Source of the DNA: Paucimonas lemoignei
Lineage (GTDB): Bacteria; Pseudomonadota; Gammaproteobacteria; Burkholderiales; Burkholderiaceae_D
Length of the DNA: 64,000 nt
Direction of reading: 5' to 3'
NCBI RefSeq assembly: GCF_004342585.1
Contig: NZ_SLZQ01000013.1
Span: 30,380-94,379, forward strand
The stretch's first letter is position 1. Each line of letters opens with the position of its first letter. Shown one piece after another: positions 38,270 to 47,246 of this stretch. The notes below the pieces were generated by a model that ran no database searches, was not told the origin of the DNA, and saw nothing but the letters and a program-made list of their open reading frames with translations. Both the position numbers and the translations under genes were made by a program.

Positions 38270-40642
38270 TTACATCTCCTTTGAATTGGATTTCTGTTTT
38301 TCGATTAATTGGAAAAGGCGTTCCGGCGTTACCGGTAATTCCTGGATTTCGATACCGAGCGGCGCCAGCGCGTCCGATACGGCATTGGCGATGGCTGCCG
38401 GCGCACCGATGGTGCCGCCCTCGCCCATGCCACGGAAGCCGCCGATGGTGGCCGGCAGCGCCGACTCGACATGCAGCACCCGGGTGTCCGGCACTTCCGG
38501 CGCCGATGGCGCGACATAGTCGACCAGGCTGGCAGTCAGCAACTGGCCGCGTTCGTCGTAGATCACTTCCTCGAACAGCGCGGCGCCGATGCCTTGCGCC
38601 ACCGCGCCATGCGCCTGGCCCTCGACGATCATCGGATTGATCACGCGTCCGCAATCGTCCGCCACCAGGTAATCGGTGACATGCACCATGTAGGTTTCCG
38701 GGTCGATCTCGACCATGGCGATATGCGTGGAAGAACTGGTGGTGCCCCAGACCGGGTCGTAGGATTGCGTTTCTTCCAGCACCTCGATGACATCCTTCGG
38801 CACCTTGCCCATCTGCGAATACACCGTGTCGGCGATGTCGGCGATGGTCATGCTGCGGCCATTGTCGGCGGCAGTCGCCACGCCCTGGCTGATGCTGATG
38901 TACTGCGCGTGGCTGCCCAGCAGATGCGCCGCGATCCGCTCCAGCTTCTCGCGCAGTCCGCGCGCCGCCAGCGTGCCGGCGCCGCCTGCCAATACCGCGC
39001 TGCGACTGGCGTAGGTGCCGGTGCTGTGCGACACTGCGGCCGTGTCGCCGTGCACCACCGTGATGTCCTCGAAGCGCGCTCCCAACTCGTCGGCGACCAC
39101 TTGCGCCAGCGAGGTTTCGAGGCCCTGGCCGTGTGAAGCGATACCGAAGGAAGCGGTGATCGCGCCGCTCGGATCGATCTTCAGGTTGCAGATTTCGGTC
39201 CCGGTATTGATCGGCATGCCGGGCGAGGCCGAGATGCGCGAACCGATGCCGGAAAGTTCGGCATAGGACGAGATACCGATGCCGACCCAGCGCCCTGCCG
39301 CGCGCGCTTCTTCCTGCTTCTTGCGCAAGGTGGCGTAATCGACCGTTTCGCAGGCACTCTCCAGGCATTCGATGAACCCCGAACGGTCCCAGACGATGCC
39401 CGGCGCGGTCTTGTAAGGAAATTCTTCAGGTCGGATCAGGTTGCGAAGGCGCATCTCCTTGGGATCCATGCCGAGCTTGTGCGCCGCCATATCCACCAGC
39501 CGTTCCATGACGAAGGTGGAAGTCGGCCGGCCGACGCCGCGATACGGGCCCGTGGGCGATTTCGAAGTCGCCACGCCACGCACCTTGCCGTGATAGACAG
39601 GCACGCGATACGGACCCGGCATGAAGCTGATCACCTGCACAGGCTCCAGGCCTGCAGTCCAGGGGTAGATCGAATAAGCGCCGACGTCGCCGATCACATT
39701 GGCGCGCAAGCCGAGGATTTTGCCGTCATGGTCCACCGCGATTTCGGCATCGACGGTTTCATCGAATGCCTGGCTGGTAGACGCCAGGTCTTCCATGCGG
39801 TCGCCGGTCCACTTCACCGGGCGGCCGAGATGCCGCGCCAGCGCGCACACCAGGATTTCCTCGGGATAGAGCGAACCCTTGCCGCCGAAACTGCCGCCGA
39901 CGTCGGGCGCTATCACGCGCATGCGGCTGCCGGGAATGCCCAACACCTCCACCAGCGCATCGCGCACGATGCCCGGGCTACCGGTCGAGGAATGCAACAC
40001 CATCGAGCGCTTGCCCTGATCGTACTCTGCCAGGTAGGTGCGGTTTTCCATCGCCAACGGGGTCTTGCGGTGAAAGCGGAAACGCCCGCCCACCTTGACC
40101 GGCGCTTGCGCCATCACTTCATCGATGTCGCCACGGCGGAATTCACGTTTCACCAGAATATTCGTGCCGGCTTCCTCGTGCAACAGCGGCGCGTCCGGCT
40201 CGGCGGCAGCTTCCGGATCGACCACGTTGGGCAGTAATTCGTAATCGATATTGACGAGTTCCATCGCATCTTCGGCGATGTAGCGGCTTTCGGCCACGAT
40301 CGCCACCACCGGCTCGCCGACAAAGCGCACCTTGCCGCGCGCCAGAGGATAGATGGCGGTCGGATGATACTCCGGCATTTTCGACGTCGCATACACCGGC
40401 TTGACCATGCCTTCCATGTCCTCGGCGGTAAAGATGCCGACGACTCCTGGCAATGCCAAAGCGTCGGCATAATCGATGCCGACGATACGCGCATGCGACT
40501 GGTCGCTGCGGCGGAAGGCGATGTGCAAGAGGCCTGCCACCTGCTTGTCATCGGTATAGCACCCGTGCCCGGTCAGCAGGCGCGGATCTTCAGAGCGCTT
40601 GACGCGCTGGCCAACCAGCTTCGACTTGCTTGCTGTTTCCAT
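38270..40642 (-). CDS. molybdenum hydroxylase large subunit (CoxL/xanthine dehydrogenase family)
   Basis: The 790-residue subunit binds the molybdenum cofactor. It has the domain order of the xanthine oxidase family, GGSFGGKGSLYPEE near 249-262, and the C-terminal GMGEGG with the presumed catalytic Glu741. The active-site loop reads PYRGVGR (366-372). Genuine aerobic CO dehydrogenase (form I) has AYxCSFR with a catalytic Cys, so this is not a CO dehydrogenase; it resembles the 'form II' group of hydroxylases with unknown substrates. With CoxS and CoxM types encoded upstream it forms the usual three-subunit enzyme that hydroxylates with water as oxygen donor. Confidence 0.93.
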   Translation of the reverse strand: METASKSKLVGQRVKRSEDPRLLTGHGCYTDDKQVAGLLHIAFRRSDQSHARIVGIDYADALALPGVVGIFTAEDMEGMVKPVYATSKMPEYHPTAIYPLARGKVRFVGEPVVAIVAESRYIAEDAMELVNIDYELLPNVVDPEAAAEPDAPLLHEEAGTNILVKREFRRGDIDEVMAQAPVKVGGRFRFHRKTPLAMENRTYLAEYDQGKRSMVLHSSTGSPGIVRDALVEVLGIPGSRMRVIAPDVGGSFGGKGSLYPEEILVCALARHLGRPVKWTGDRMEDLASTSQAFDETVDAEIAVDHDGKILGLRANVIGDVGAYSIYPWTAGLEPVQVISFMPGPYRVPVYHGKVRGVATSKSPTGPYRGVGRPTSTFVMERLVDMAAHKLGMDPKEMRLRNLIRPEEFPYKTAPGIVWDRSGFIECLESACETVDYATLRKKQEEARAAGRWVGIGISSYAELSGIGSRISASPGMPINTGTEICNLKIDPSGAITASFGIASHGQGLETSLAQVVADELGARFEDITVVHGDTAAVSHSTGTYASRSAVLAGGAGTLAARGLREKLERIAAHLLGSHAQYISISQGVATAADNGRSMTIADIADTVYSQMGKVPKDVIEVLEETQSYDPVWGTTSSSTHIAMVEIDPETYMVHVTDYLVADDCGRVINPMIVEGQAHGAVAQGIGAALFEEVIYDERGQLLTASLVDYVAPSAPEVPDTRVLHVESALPATIGGFRGMGEGGTIGAPAAIANAVSDALAPLGIEIQELPVTPERLFQLIEKQKSNSKEM

Positions 40643-40706
40643 GTCTCTTGAATTCTGTCTTGTTCGTTGATGTGGGACCGCGCACTCGCTTTAGTCGTCA
40701 AACTCG

Positions 40707-41471
40707 TTAGTCGTAAAACTCCGCGCCCTTTTTCAGGGTTTGCCATTGCTCGTCATCGTGCCCGAACAGGACAGTAGCCCCGCCCGCCTCGATGCGGCGA
40801 ATCTCTTCCATCGATTTGGCCGACTGTTCGACATTCCAGGTATTACGCGGATGAAAATCGCGCTCCAGGTTGGTGCGCATGGCCACCGAATCCGACGCGA
40901 GCAGGAATGCGCCGGATTTATCCAGCGATACCAGCGCAGCAGTCATGCCGGCGGTGTGTCCAGGCACCGGCACCAGCACCACGCGGCCATCGTTGAACAA
41001 GTCGCGCTCGCCATCGATGGTTTCCATCGGCATGGGCTGCTTCCAGTCGACCGGCAAAAAGCCCATCTTTTCGGCGTCCTCGCGCCGCGCCGCTTCCAGC
41101 TCGCGGGCATGGCAAATCACCGTGGCTTTCTTGAAGAATTCATTGCAGCCGCAGTGATCGGAATGAAAATGCGAATTCACCACCACGTCGATATCGTCCG
41201 GCGTCACGCCGATGGCAGCCAGCTGGTCCACCACATTGTCCTTGGGCCCGGAAATCGGTGCCATTGCCCGCGCCATCGCGCCCCAGCGACCTTCGGCGTC
41301 ATGCGCCGTCGATGGATGGCAACCGGTATCGAACAGGACATTGCCCTGCGGATGCCGCAGCAGATAGCAGGACACCGGCAGCTCGACCAGTTCCGCGCGA
41401 TCCGCTTCCGGAACGTAGACGCTTTTTTTCATGCGCAGGCGGCCGCCCGAGAGTACGTGCATCTTCATCAT
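40707..41471 (-). CDS. metallo-beta-lactamase-fold lactonase, AttM/N-acyl-homoserine-lactonase-like
   Basis: The 254-residue protein has the dinuclear zinc motif H101-x-H103-x-D105-H106 (NSHFHSDHCGCN), a second His in VPGHTAGM, and a metal-bridging Asp in LLASDSVAM. The N-terminal MKMHVLSGGRLRMKKSVYVPE is that of proteins annotated as AHL-lactonase family. In a catabolic operon it more likely opens a pathway lactone than a quorum signal. The ATG 41471 overlaps the coxS stop (ATGA) and is preceded by AGGAGG. It interrupts the coxM-coxS-coxL order, being between coxS and coxL. Confidence 0.88.
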   Translation of the reverse strand: MMKMHVLSGGRLRMKKSVYVPEADRAELVELPVSCYLLRHPQGNVLFDTGCHPSTAHDAEGRWGAMARAMAPISGPKDNVVDQLAAIGVTPDDIDVVVNSHFHSDHCGCNEFFKKATVICHARELEAARREDAEKMGFLPVDWKQPMPMETIDGERDLFNDGRVVLVPVPGHTAGMTAALVSLDKSGAFLLASDSVAMRTNLERDFHPRNTWNVEQSAKSMEEIRRIEAGGATVLFGHDDEQWQTLKKGAEFYD

Positions 41472-41950
41472 GCCTCCTCCTTGCTGCGTTCCTTCACCAG
41501 GCGCACAGCACTGACAATGTTTTGATAACCGGTGCAGCGGCACAGATTGCCGGACAGGCCGTCGCGGATCTGTTCATCGTTCTCCAGCGGATATTTCTGC
41601 AGCATGTCGGTACAGGTCATCAGCATGCCCGGCGTGCAGAAGCCGCACTGCAGGGCATGGCATTCCTGGAAGGCTTCCTGCAGAGGATTCATCTTTTCCA
41701 CGCTGCCCAGTCCTTCGACGGTCTGGACCTCGCAACCATCGGCCTGCACCGCCAGCATCAGGCAGGAGCGCATGCTGCTGCCGTCCACCATGATGGTGCA
41801 GGCGCCGCAGACGCCATGCTCGCAACCGATATGGGTGCCGGTCAGGCCGAGCGTGTTGCGCAAAAAGTCTGCCAGCAGCATGCGCGGCTCGACCTCGCGG
41901 CGGTACTTGGTGCCGTTGACGGTCACGGTGATTTCTTGGGTATCGATCAT
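41468..41950 (-). CDS. molybdenum hydroxylase small [2Fe-2S] subunit (CoxS type)
   Basis: The 160-residue protein carries two [2Fe-2S] clusters: a plant-ferredoxin-type motif with C43, C48, C51 and C63 (IGCEHGVCGACTIMVDG) and the C-terminal four-helix motif with C102, C105, C137 and C139 (CGFCTPGM, NLCRCTGYQNI). It passes electrons from the molybdenum site to the FAD subunit. It overlaps coxM and the lactonase gene by 4 nt each, so the subunits are translated together. Length is typical. Confidence 0.96.
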   Translation of the reverse strand: MIDTQEITVTVNGTKYRREVEPRMLLADFLRNTLGLTGTHIGCEHGVCGACTIMVDGSSMRSCLMLAVQADGCEVQTVEGLGSVEKMNPLQEAFQECHALQCGFCTPGMLMTCTDMLQKYPLENDEQIRDGLSGNLCRCTGYQNIVSAVRLVKERSKEEA

Positions 41951-42825
41951 GCTTGTTCTCCAATGGCGCGCTGCCAGGCCGTGGCGACGGCGCGGCGCAC
42001 CAATACGCCAACCAGGTGGCGGCGGTAATCTCCGGATGCATGCAGGTCGGTGGCAGGCTCGACCGCGTCGCGCACCGCCTTGACGATGTCATCCAGGGTT
42101 TGTTCATCGACCGCCTGGTTGAACAGGATGGTCTCGGCGTCGTACATGCGCATGGGCGTGTCGCCCACGCCCATCACGCCGACGCGCGATTCGGTGACGA
42201 TGCCGTTCTCCGCCTTGATCACCACGCCGACCGCGGCGAGGGCAAAGTCGCCGGCGCGGCGCGCCACTTCCTCGAAGGCCCAGCCATGTTGCGGCGGCAG
42301 GCCCGGCAGGCGGATTTCGACGACGATTTCATCTTCTTCCACGGCGGAAGTCAGCGCGGCAACGAAGAATTCCTCCGCCGGCACGGTACGCCTGCCTTTC
42401 GACGACGCGATAACGATTTCAGCATCGAGCAGCACCATCATCAGCGGCAATTCGGCGGCCGGGTCGGCATGCGTGATGCTGCCGCCGATGGTGCCGCGAT
42501 TGCGGATCGCCAGATGGGCGACGAATTGCATGGCAGCGTTCGCGACCGGGAACAGGCGCTTGACCAGCGGCGAGGTTTCCATCGTGTGGTGACGGGTCAG
42601 CGCGCCGATGCGCAAGCCGCCGTCCGGCTGCTCTTCAAGAAAGTCGAGTTCGGCAATGCGGTTAATGTCGATCAGCACTGCCGGGTTCAGCAGGCGGAAG
42701 TTCAGCATCGGCATCAGGCTCTGGCCGCCGGCGATGATCTTGCCATCGCCATTGGCCTCAGCCAGCGCTGCCAGCGCTTCGTCCAGCGTGCTCGGCCGGA
42801 AGTAATCGAACTTGGGCGGCTTCAT
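41947..42825 (-). CDS. molybdenum hydroxylase FAD-binding medium subunit (CoxM type)
   Basis: The 292-residue protein has the two FAD-binding motifs of the family, AGGQSLMPMLNFR (about 32-44) and NRGTIGGSITHADPAAE (about 110-125). ATG 42825 is used because it starts at MKPPKFDYFRPSTLDEALA, the normal N-terminus; the in-frame extension to 42939 overlaps the preceding gene. The gap to the CoxG-crotonase stop is 4 nt. It transfers electrons from the iron-sulphur subunit to an external acceptor. Confidence 0.95.
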   Translation of the reverse strand: MKPPKFDYFRPSTLDEALAALAEANGDGKIIAGGQSLMPMLNFRLLNPAVLIDINRIAELDFLEEQPDGGLRIGALTRHHTMETSPLVKRLFPVANAAMQFVAHLAIRNRGTIGGSITHADPAAELPLMMVLLDAEIVIASSKGRRTVPAEEFFVAALTSAVEEDEIVVEIRLPGLPPQHGWAFEEVARRAGDFALAAVGVVIKAENGIVTESRVGVMGVGDTPMRMYDAETILFNQAVDEQTLDDIVKAVRDAVEPATDLHASGDYRRHLVGVLVRRAVATAWQRAIGEQA

Positions 42826-42829
42826 GCGT

Positions 42830-44302
42830 TTATTTCCCCAGGAAGACTGGCTGGCGTTTTTCCACGAATGCCTGGCGCGCATCGCGGTAATCGTCGCTGC
42901 CGACGGCGCGTTCGACCACCTGGCGCACGGTCGTGTCATTCAGAACGCCCATGCCCATGGTCAGGCCGTTGAGCAAGACCTTGGTGCCGGCGATGGTCAG
43001 CGGCGCGTTGTCGGCCATGACGGCGGCAAAGGATTTGGCTGCACGCATCGGGTCGGCCGCCACGCGATCGACGAAGCCGATGCGGTGCCCTTCCTCGGCG
43101 CCGAATTTCTTCGCCGAATACAGGATGCGCTTGGCATTGGCCACGCCCACCAGCGCCAGCAGACGCTGGGTGCCGCGCACGCCATAGACGATCGACAGGC
43201 GCGCAGCAGGAATGCCGAACTGCGCGGATGTCGCGGCGACACGGAAATCGCAGGACATCGCCAGGTGGCAGGCGCCGCCCATGCAGTAACCGTTGACCAC
43301 GGCGATGGTCGGCTTCGGGGTGGCGGCGATGGCGTCGCAGCAGGCATCCACCGCCACTTCATATTCCACGCCCTGCTCCACCGAAGCGCGCACCTTGGAG
43401 AATTCGGCGATGTCTGCACCACCGCTGAAGTTACCGCCGGCACCAGTCAGGATGATGGCGCGCACCTTGGGATCGCGGCCAAGCTCGGTAAAGATGCGCC
43501 CGAGGTCGCGCCACATCTGCAATGTCACGGCATTACGCTGCTTGGGACGGTTCAGTGTGACGATGGCAGCCTTGTGGCGCACGCCGTTACTCGCGGGAAC
43601 CTTGGCGGCAGGCTGCGCCGGCGCGGCCTGCGCGCGTCCCAGCAATCGTGCCAGCCAGCCGCCGGAATTGTTCTGCACCATGACCGGCGGCTCGTCTTCT
43701 TCCTGCACATCCACCAGGGTCACGAGGATATCGTCTGACACCGGCATCGCGCCGCCAGCCTCCGGCACGGCGGTCGCGACCGAAGTGGAAGCCGTTTCGC
43801 CCGAAGAAGCCGCTACACCCGAAACAGCTGCTGCGCCCGCGTCAGCCTGCGCGGCGCCGGTGCGGCTTTGAATCACCTCGTTAAAGCTGGCGAAGAACTG
43901 GTCAGCCATCTTGCGCGCGGTGGAGTCGATCATGCGCGAGCCGAGCTGGGCAATCTTGCCGCCGATGTTGGCGGTCACGCCATAACGCAGCAGGGTCGAT
44001 GCGCCTTCATCTTCGAGCTGCACGGTGATTTCCGCCTTGGCGAAACCGGCGACGCCACCCTGTCCCTCACCGATCAGGCGATAGCTTTCCATCGGCACGA
44101 TATCAGTCAGCGTGACCTTGCCGGAAAACTTGGCCTTGATCGGACCGACCTTGACCACCACCAGCGACACCAATTCGGTATCCGAATTTTTCTCCAGCGA
44201 TTCGCAACCCGGGATGCAGGCTTTCAGCACTTCCGGGTCATTCAAGGCTTCCCACACTACCGCGCGCCTCGCCTCCAGGCGAATCTCGTCTTTCATTTCC
44301 AT
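42830..44302 (-). CDS. CoxG (SRPBCC) - crotonase fusion protein
   Basis: The 490-residue chain joins two normally separate proteins. Residues 1-148 are a CoxG-type SRPBCC domain (MKDEIRLEARRAVVWEALND, IPGCESLEK), the accessory family usually beside molybdenum hydroxylases. Residues 150-240 are an Ala/Ser/Pro-rich linker. Residues 241-490 are a crotonase domain (VTLNRPKQRNAV, oxyanion-hole segments NFSGGADIAEF near 291-301 and NGYCMGGACHLAMSC near 337-351). The position of the first catalytic Glu of enoyl-CoA hydratases is Ala366 and the second also seems absent, so ordinary hydratase activity is doubtful. The frame is open through the linker. Confidence 0.88.
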   Translation of the reverse strand: MEMKDEIRLEARRAVVWEALNDPEVLKACIPGCESLEKNSDTELVSLVVVKVGPIKAKFSGKVTLTDIVPMESYRLIGEGQGGVAGFAKAEITVQLEDEGASTLLRYGVTANIGGKIAQLGSRMIDSTARKMADQFFASFNEVIQSRTGAAQADAGAAAVSGVAASSGETASTSVATAVPEAGGAMPVSDDILVTLVDVQEEDEPPVMVQNNSGGWLARLLGRAQAAPAQPAAKVPASNGVRHKAAIVTLNRPKQRNAVTLQMWRDLGRIFTELGRDPKVRAIILTGAGGNFSGGADIAEFSKVRASVEQGVEYEVAVDACCDAIAATPKPTIAVVNGYCMGGACHLAMSCDFRVAATSAQFGIPAARLSIVYGVRGTQRLLALVGVANAKRILYSAKKFGAEEGHRIGFVDRVAADPMRAAKSFAAVMADNAPLTIAGTKVLLNGLTMGMGVLNDTTVRQVVERAVGSDDYRDARQAFVEKRQPVFLGK

Positions 44303-44368
44303 GTTTCTTGTCCCAATCTGTGTCGGCTATTGCGATGATTTCCGATGAATGACTGCTCAGGCCGCGCC

Positions 44369-44806
44369 CTACACCCGAAGCGGCTCCAGTGCATTGCGCA
44401 GCGCCTGCGGCAAGCTGGTAGGCCGGTTGCTGGCGCGGTCCACATAGACATGCACGAAGTGGCCCTGCGCGGCGGCGACGTCATCGTCGTTGCGGAAAAT
44501 GCCGAGTTCGTAGCGCACGCTGCTATTGCCCATGTGCGCAACGCGCACGCCCACGTGAATCGTGTCGGGGAATGCCACCGAACTGAAATAGCGGCACTGG
44601 GTTTCGACAACCAGACCGATTACGTCGGATTTGCCGATATCCAGCGCGCCCTGGCCGATCAAGTAATCATTGACCGCCGTGTCGAAGTACGAGTAATAGA
44701 CGACGTTGTTGACGTGGCCGTAGGCATCGTTATCCATCCAGCGCGTGGTGATGCGATGGAAATGGGCAAACGCGGCGCGGGTTTCTGCAGGTTTTTTTTC
44801 GCTCAC
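44369..44806 (-). CDS. acyl-CoA thioesterase, 4HBT hotdog family
   Basis: The 145-residue protein has the 4-hydroxybenzoyl-CoA-thioesterase/YbgC signature [22 protein letters not shown] near residues 24-45, with the catalytic Asp in the DxYGHVNN box. It probably releases or edits CoA esters in the pathway. The start is GTG at 44806, overlapping the alcohol dehydrogenase stop by 4 nt (GTGA); the in-frame extension to 45001 overlaps that gene and has no family similarity. A 66-nt gap separates it from the CoxG-crotonase gene. Confidence 0.9.
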   Translation of the reverse strand: MSEKKPAETRAAFAHFHRITTRWMDNDAYGHVNNVVYYSYFDTAVNDYLIGQGALDIGKSDVIGLVVETQCRYFSSVAFPDTIHVGVRVAHMGNSSVRYELGIFRNDDDVAAAQGHFVHVYVDRASNRPTSLPQALRNALEPLRV

Positions 44807-45954
44807 AGTACAGCCTCGTAAATGGCAAGCGCGTCGTCGTAAGTAATCTCGCGCGGATTGTTGATGAGAAGGCGGGTTTGTTTCATGGCGTCTTCCGCCA
44901 GTTGAGGCAAGTCGTTTTTCGCGATCCCGACTTGCGACAGACGCGTCTGCAAGCCGAGTTCGACCGGCAGTTCCGCCAGCGTCTTGACCAGCTCCTGGCA
45001 TTTTTCGCGGGTGCTGCCGAACCTGCCGGGCGTCACGATGGAAGCCAGCTCGGCATACAGGCCCTGCGCTTCCTTGGCATTGAACTGCAGGACCGCCGGC
45101 AAGACGAGCGAATTCGACAAGCCGTGCGGCACATGGAAGCGCGCGCCGACCGGATAAGCCAGGGCATGCACGCCTGCTACCGGCGCATTGGCGAAGGCCA
45201 TACCGGCCAGCATCGCTCCCAGCAGCATGTTATGGCGGGCTTCGCGGTTACTGCCGTTGCGGCAGGCTTCATGGATATTGCCGCACAAGAGGCGCAAGGC
45301 TTCGCGCGCCAGGCAATCCGAGACAGTATTCTTCAAACGCTTGCTGGTATAGGCCTCGATCGCATGCACGATGGCGTCGACACCGGTTGCCGCGGTGACT
45401 TGCGGCGGCAAGCCAAGCGTGAGGTCGGCATCGAGCACAGCCCAGTCGGGCACGATGACCGGCGTCACCACGCCTTTCTTTTCGCCCTCGCCGGTCGTCA
45501 CGATGGAAATCGGCGTGACTTCCGAACCCGTTCCCGCGGTAGTCGGCAGCAGGATCAGCGGCAGGCGCGGGCCCTTCGCTTGTCCCACGCCGTAGATATC
45601 CGCCAGCTTTTCCTTACCCACAGCCAGCAAGGCCACCAGCTTGGCCACATCCATCGAACTGCCGCCGCCTAGGCCGATGACGCCATCGGCATTCACACTT
45701 TTAGCTGCCTCGGTAGCGGCGGCGATCACGGCTTCCGGCGGATCGGCCTGCACATCGGTATAGACGCTGACGGCAATGCCGCTCGCCGCCAGGCCCTTAA
45801 GGGCAGGCTCCAGCAGGCCGGCCTGCTCGACGCCCTTGTCGGTCACCAGCAGAACCGATCGGCAACCCAACTTGGCAGCAAGTTCGCCCACGCGGGCGGA
45901 ACTGCCTGGACCGACCAGACTGGAACGCGGAGATTGAAATTCGAAAGTCTGCAT
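44803..45954 (-). CDS. iron-containing (group III) alcohol dehydrogenase
   Basis: The 383-residue enzyme has the NAD-binding [10 protein letters not shown] motif (96-105) and the metal ligands D193, H197 ([12 protein letters not shown]), H263 ([10 protein letters not shown]) and H277 ([10 protein letters not shown]). Group III members oxidise or reduce linear alcohols, hydroxyacids such as 4-hydroxybutyrate, or maleylacetate. It is the first gene of the long catabolic operon, with AGGAG before its ATG and a strong promoter plus operator at 46008-46066. Confidence 0.93.
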   Translation of the reverse strand: MQTFEFQSPRSSLVGPGSSARVGELAAKLGCRSVLLVTDKGVEQAGLLEPALKGLAASGIAVSVYTDVQADPPEAVIAAATEAAKSVNADGVIGLGGGSSMDVAKLVALLAVGKEKLADIYGVGQAKGPRLPLILLPTTAGTGSEVTPISIVTTGEGEKKGVVTPVIVPDWAVLDADLTLGLPPQVTAATGVDAIVHAIEAYTSKRLKNTVSDCLAREALRLLCGNIHEACRNGSNREARHNMLLGAMLAGMAFANAPVAGVHALAYPVGARFHVPHGLSNSLVLPAVLQFNAKEAQGLYAELASIVTPGRFGSTREKCQELVKTLAELPVELGLQTRLSQVGIAKNDLPQLAEDAMKQTRLLINNPREITYDDALAIYEAVL

Positions 45955-46007
45955 GTGCTCTCCTCTTTATATTGTGAAGGGGTGTCTCCTCCCCGGCGAA
46001 TCGCAAC

Positions 46008-46033
46008 TTAAGTGCAATTCGTCACTTGCATAA
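46008..46033 (-). promoter_or_regulatory. predicted operator of the catabolic operon
   Basis: TTAAGTGCAA (46008-46017), a 7-nt spacer and CTTGCATAA (46025-46033) form an imperfect inverted repeat immediately downstream of the -10 box, covering the expected transcription start. The right arm is identical, and the left arm similar, to the repeat at 32957-32981 before the binding-protein gene. A bound regulator here would block the promoter, so repression is the simpler reading. Confidence 0.62.
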
Positions 46034-46037
46034 CTAA

Positions 46038-46066
46038 ACTATACACAGCACCATACCGCTTGACAA
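46038..46066 (-). promoter_or_regulatory. sigma-70 promoter of the catabolic operon
   Basis: On the minus strand TTGTCA (46061-46066) and TATAGT (46038-46043) are exactly 17 nt apart, a near-consensus promoter. The operator at 46008-46033 follows at once. The transcript would begin about 80 nt before the alcohol dehydrogenase ATG. Confidence 0.7.
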
Positions 46067-46088
46067 GCAGGCAGTCGAATATTTTTAT
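46060..46088 (+). promoter_or_regulatory. candidate divergent promoter for xdhC-mocA-paaY
   Basis: On the plus strand a perfect -35 TTGACA (46060-46065) is followed after 17 nt by TTTTAT (46083-46088), a 4/6 -10 match. It shares its -35 bases with the minus-strand promoter, so the two directions could compete for polymerase. Leader length to xdhC would be about 140 nt. Confidence 0.4.
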
Positions 46089-46233
46089 TTCCATATAAAT
46101 TACGCCACTTCACCCCATAAGCCCCTTTACTTTAAATACTTTCATAAATAGACTAGTAACTGGTTAAACCGAATTAATTGGAGTTGACCGGCCGCATCCG
46201 CCTGCACTTGCGCAGGAATACAGGAGACAGACC

Positions 46234-47244
46234 ATGGATAGCATCGACCTCGAAGTATTGAAGACCGCCATCAGCTGGTCGCAAAGCGGCGCTTATACCC
46301 TGCTGGTGACGGTAGTGCGCACCTGGGGATCGGCGCCGCGCCCGGTCGGCTCGATGATGTGCATCCGGGAAGATGGCCATGTGCGCGGCTCGATTTCGGG
46401 CGGCTGCATCGAGGATGACCTGATCCGCCAGGTCCGGTCGGGCGAATACCGCGCCACGACGCCACAAACCATGACCTATGGGATTTCCGCCGACGAAGCG
46501 CATCGTTTCGGCCTGCCTTGCGGCGGCACGCTGCAGATCGTGCTGGAATACGTCAGCGAACAATCGCAATTGCCAGCCTTGCTGCAGGCAGTCAGCCGGC
46601 AAGGCCTGATGACGCGGGAGCTTGACCTCGCCAGCGGCGCCATCACCCTTACACCGGGCGCTCATGCCACATCGCTCTCCTTCGACGAGCAGCGCCTTGT
46701 CACCGTGCATGGCCCGCGCTATCGCCTCATCATTGTCGGCGCCGCGCAATTGTCGCGCTATGTCGCCAGCATGGCGAAAAGTCTCGATTACGAAGTGATT
46801 GTCTGCGACCCTCGCGAGGAATATCTGGATGAGTGGGATATCGATGGCGTGCAGCTGTCGCGTGAAATGCCGGATGACCTGATTCTCGCGCTCGAACTCG
46901 ATGCCCATAGCGCCGTGCTGACACTGACCCACGATCCGAAGCTTGACGACATGGCGCTGCTGGAAGCCCTGAAGTCGCCGGCCTTCTATGTCGGCGCCAT
47001 CGGCTCGCGCGCCAACAATGCCAAGCGGCGTGAGCGCCTGGCGCTGTTCGATATCACCGATGCCGAAATCGACCGGCTCCATGGCCCCGTGGGCATGTAC
47101 CTGGGCGCCAGGACGCCGCCGGAAATTGCCATCTCCATCCTGGCGGAGATGACGGCCATCCGTAATGGCGTGCCGGTACTGCAAACGCATGCCCTGCGCC
47201 CGCAACCTGTTGCGCTGGAAGCTTCGGCTTGCGCCCTTTCCTGA
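46234..47244 (+). CDS. XdhC/CoxI-family molybdenum-enzyme maturation protein
   Basis: XdhC-type proteins bind molybdenum cofactor, help to sulfurate it and insert it into xanthine-dehydrogenase-family enzymes. The 336-residue protein has the N-terminal XdhC motif TVVRTWGSAPRPVGSMM and GSISGGCIEDDLI (about 29-75) and a C-terminal Rossmann domain ending with the block YLGARTPPEIAISILAEM. It is divergent from the hydroxylase operon and begins a four-gene plus-strand group, with AGGAG 8 nt before the ATG. Confidence 0.94.
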   Translation: MDSIDLEVLKTAISWSQSGAYTLLVTVVRTWGSAPRPVGSMMCIREDGHVRGSISGGCIEDDLIRQVRSGEYRATTPQTMTYGISADEAHRFGLPCGGTLQIVLEYVSEQSQLPALLQAVSRQGLMTRELDLASGAITLTPGAHATSLSFDEQRLVTVHGPRYRLIIVGAAQLSRYVASMAKSLDYEVIVCDPREEYLDEWDIDGVQLSREMPDDLILALELDAHSAVLTLTHDPKLDDMALLEALKSPAFYVGAIGSRANNAKRRERLALFDITDAEIDRLHGPVGMYLGARTPPEIAISILAEMTAIRNGVPVLQTHALRPQPVALEASACALS

Positions 47245-47246
47245 GC

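Noticed and set aside
38205..39368. 387-codon open frame on the minus strand overlapping coxL
   Set aside because: It is another frame of the coxL/SDR DNA, very rich in Arg, Gly and His, with no family motif. coxL reads through the whole stretch with clear molybdenum-hydroxylase motifs.
40707..41471. Quorum-quenching AHL lactonase as the main role
   Set aside because: The family name suggests it, but the gene is translationally coupled to coxS inside a catabolic operon and no luxI/luxR-type genes are present.
38270..42825. Calling the CoxMSL genes a carbon monoxide dehydrogenase
   Set aside because: The active-site loop is PYRGVGR, without the Cys of the AYxCSFR loop that defines CO-oxidising form I enzymes, and coxD/E/F helper genes are missing.
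34325..45954. Calling the lactonase, Fe-ADH and SSADH genes the blcABC gamma-butyrolactone operon
   Set aside because: The three activities fit, but the lactonase N-terminus differs from BlcC and the operon contains seven further genes, so the substrate is probably different or wider. Kept only as an analogy.
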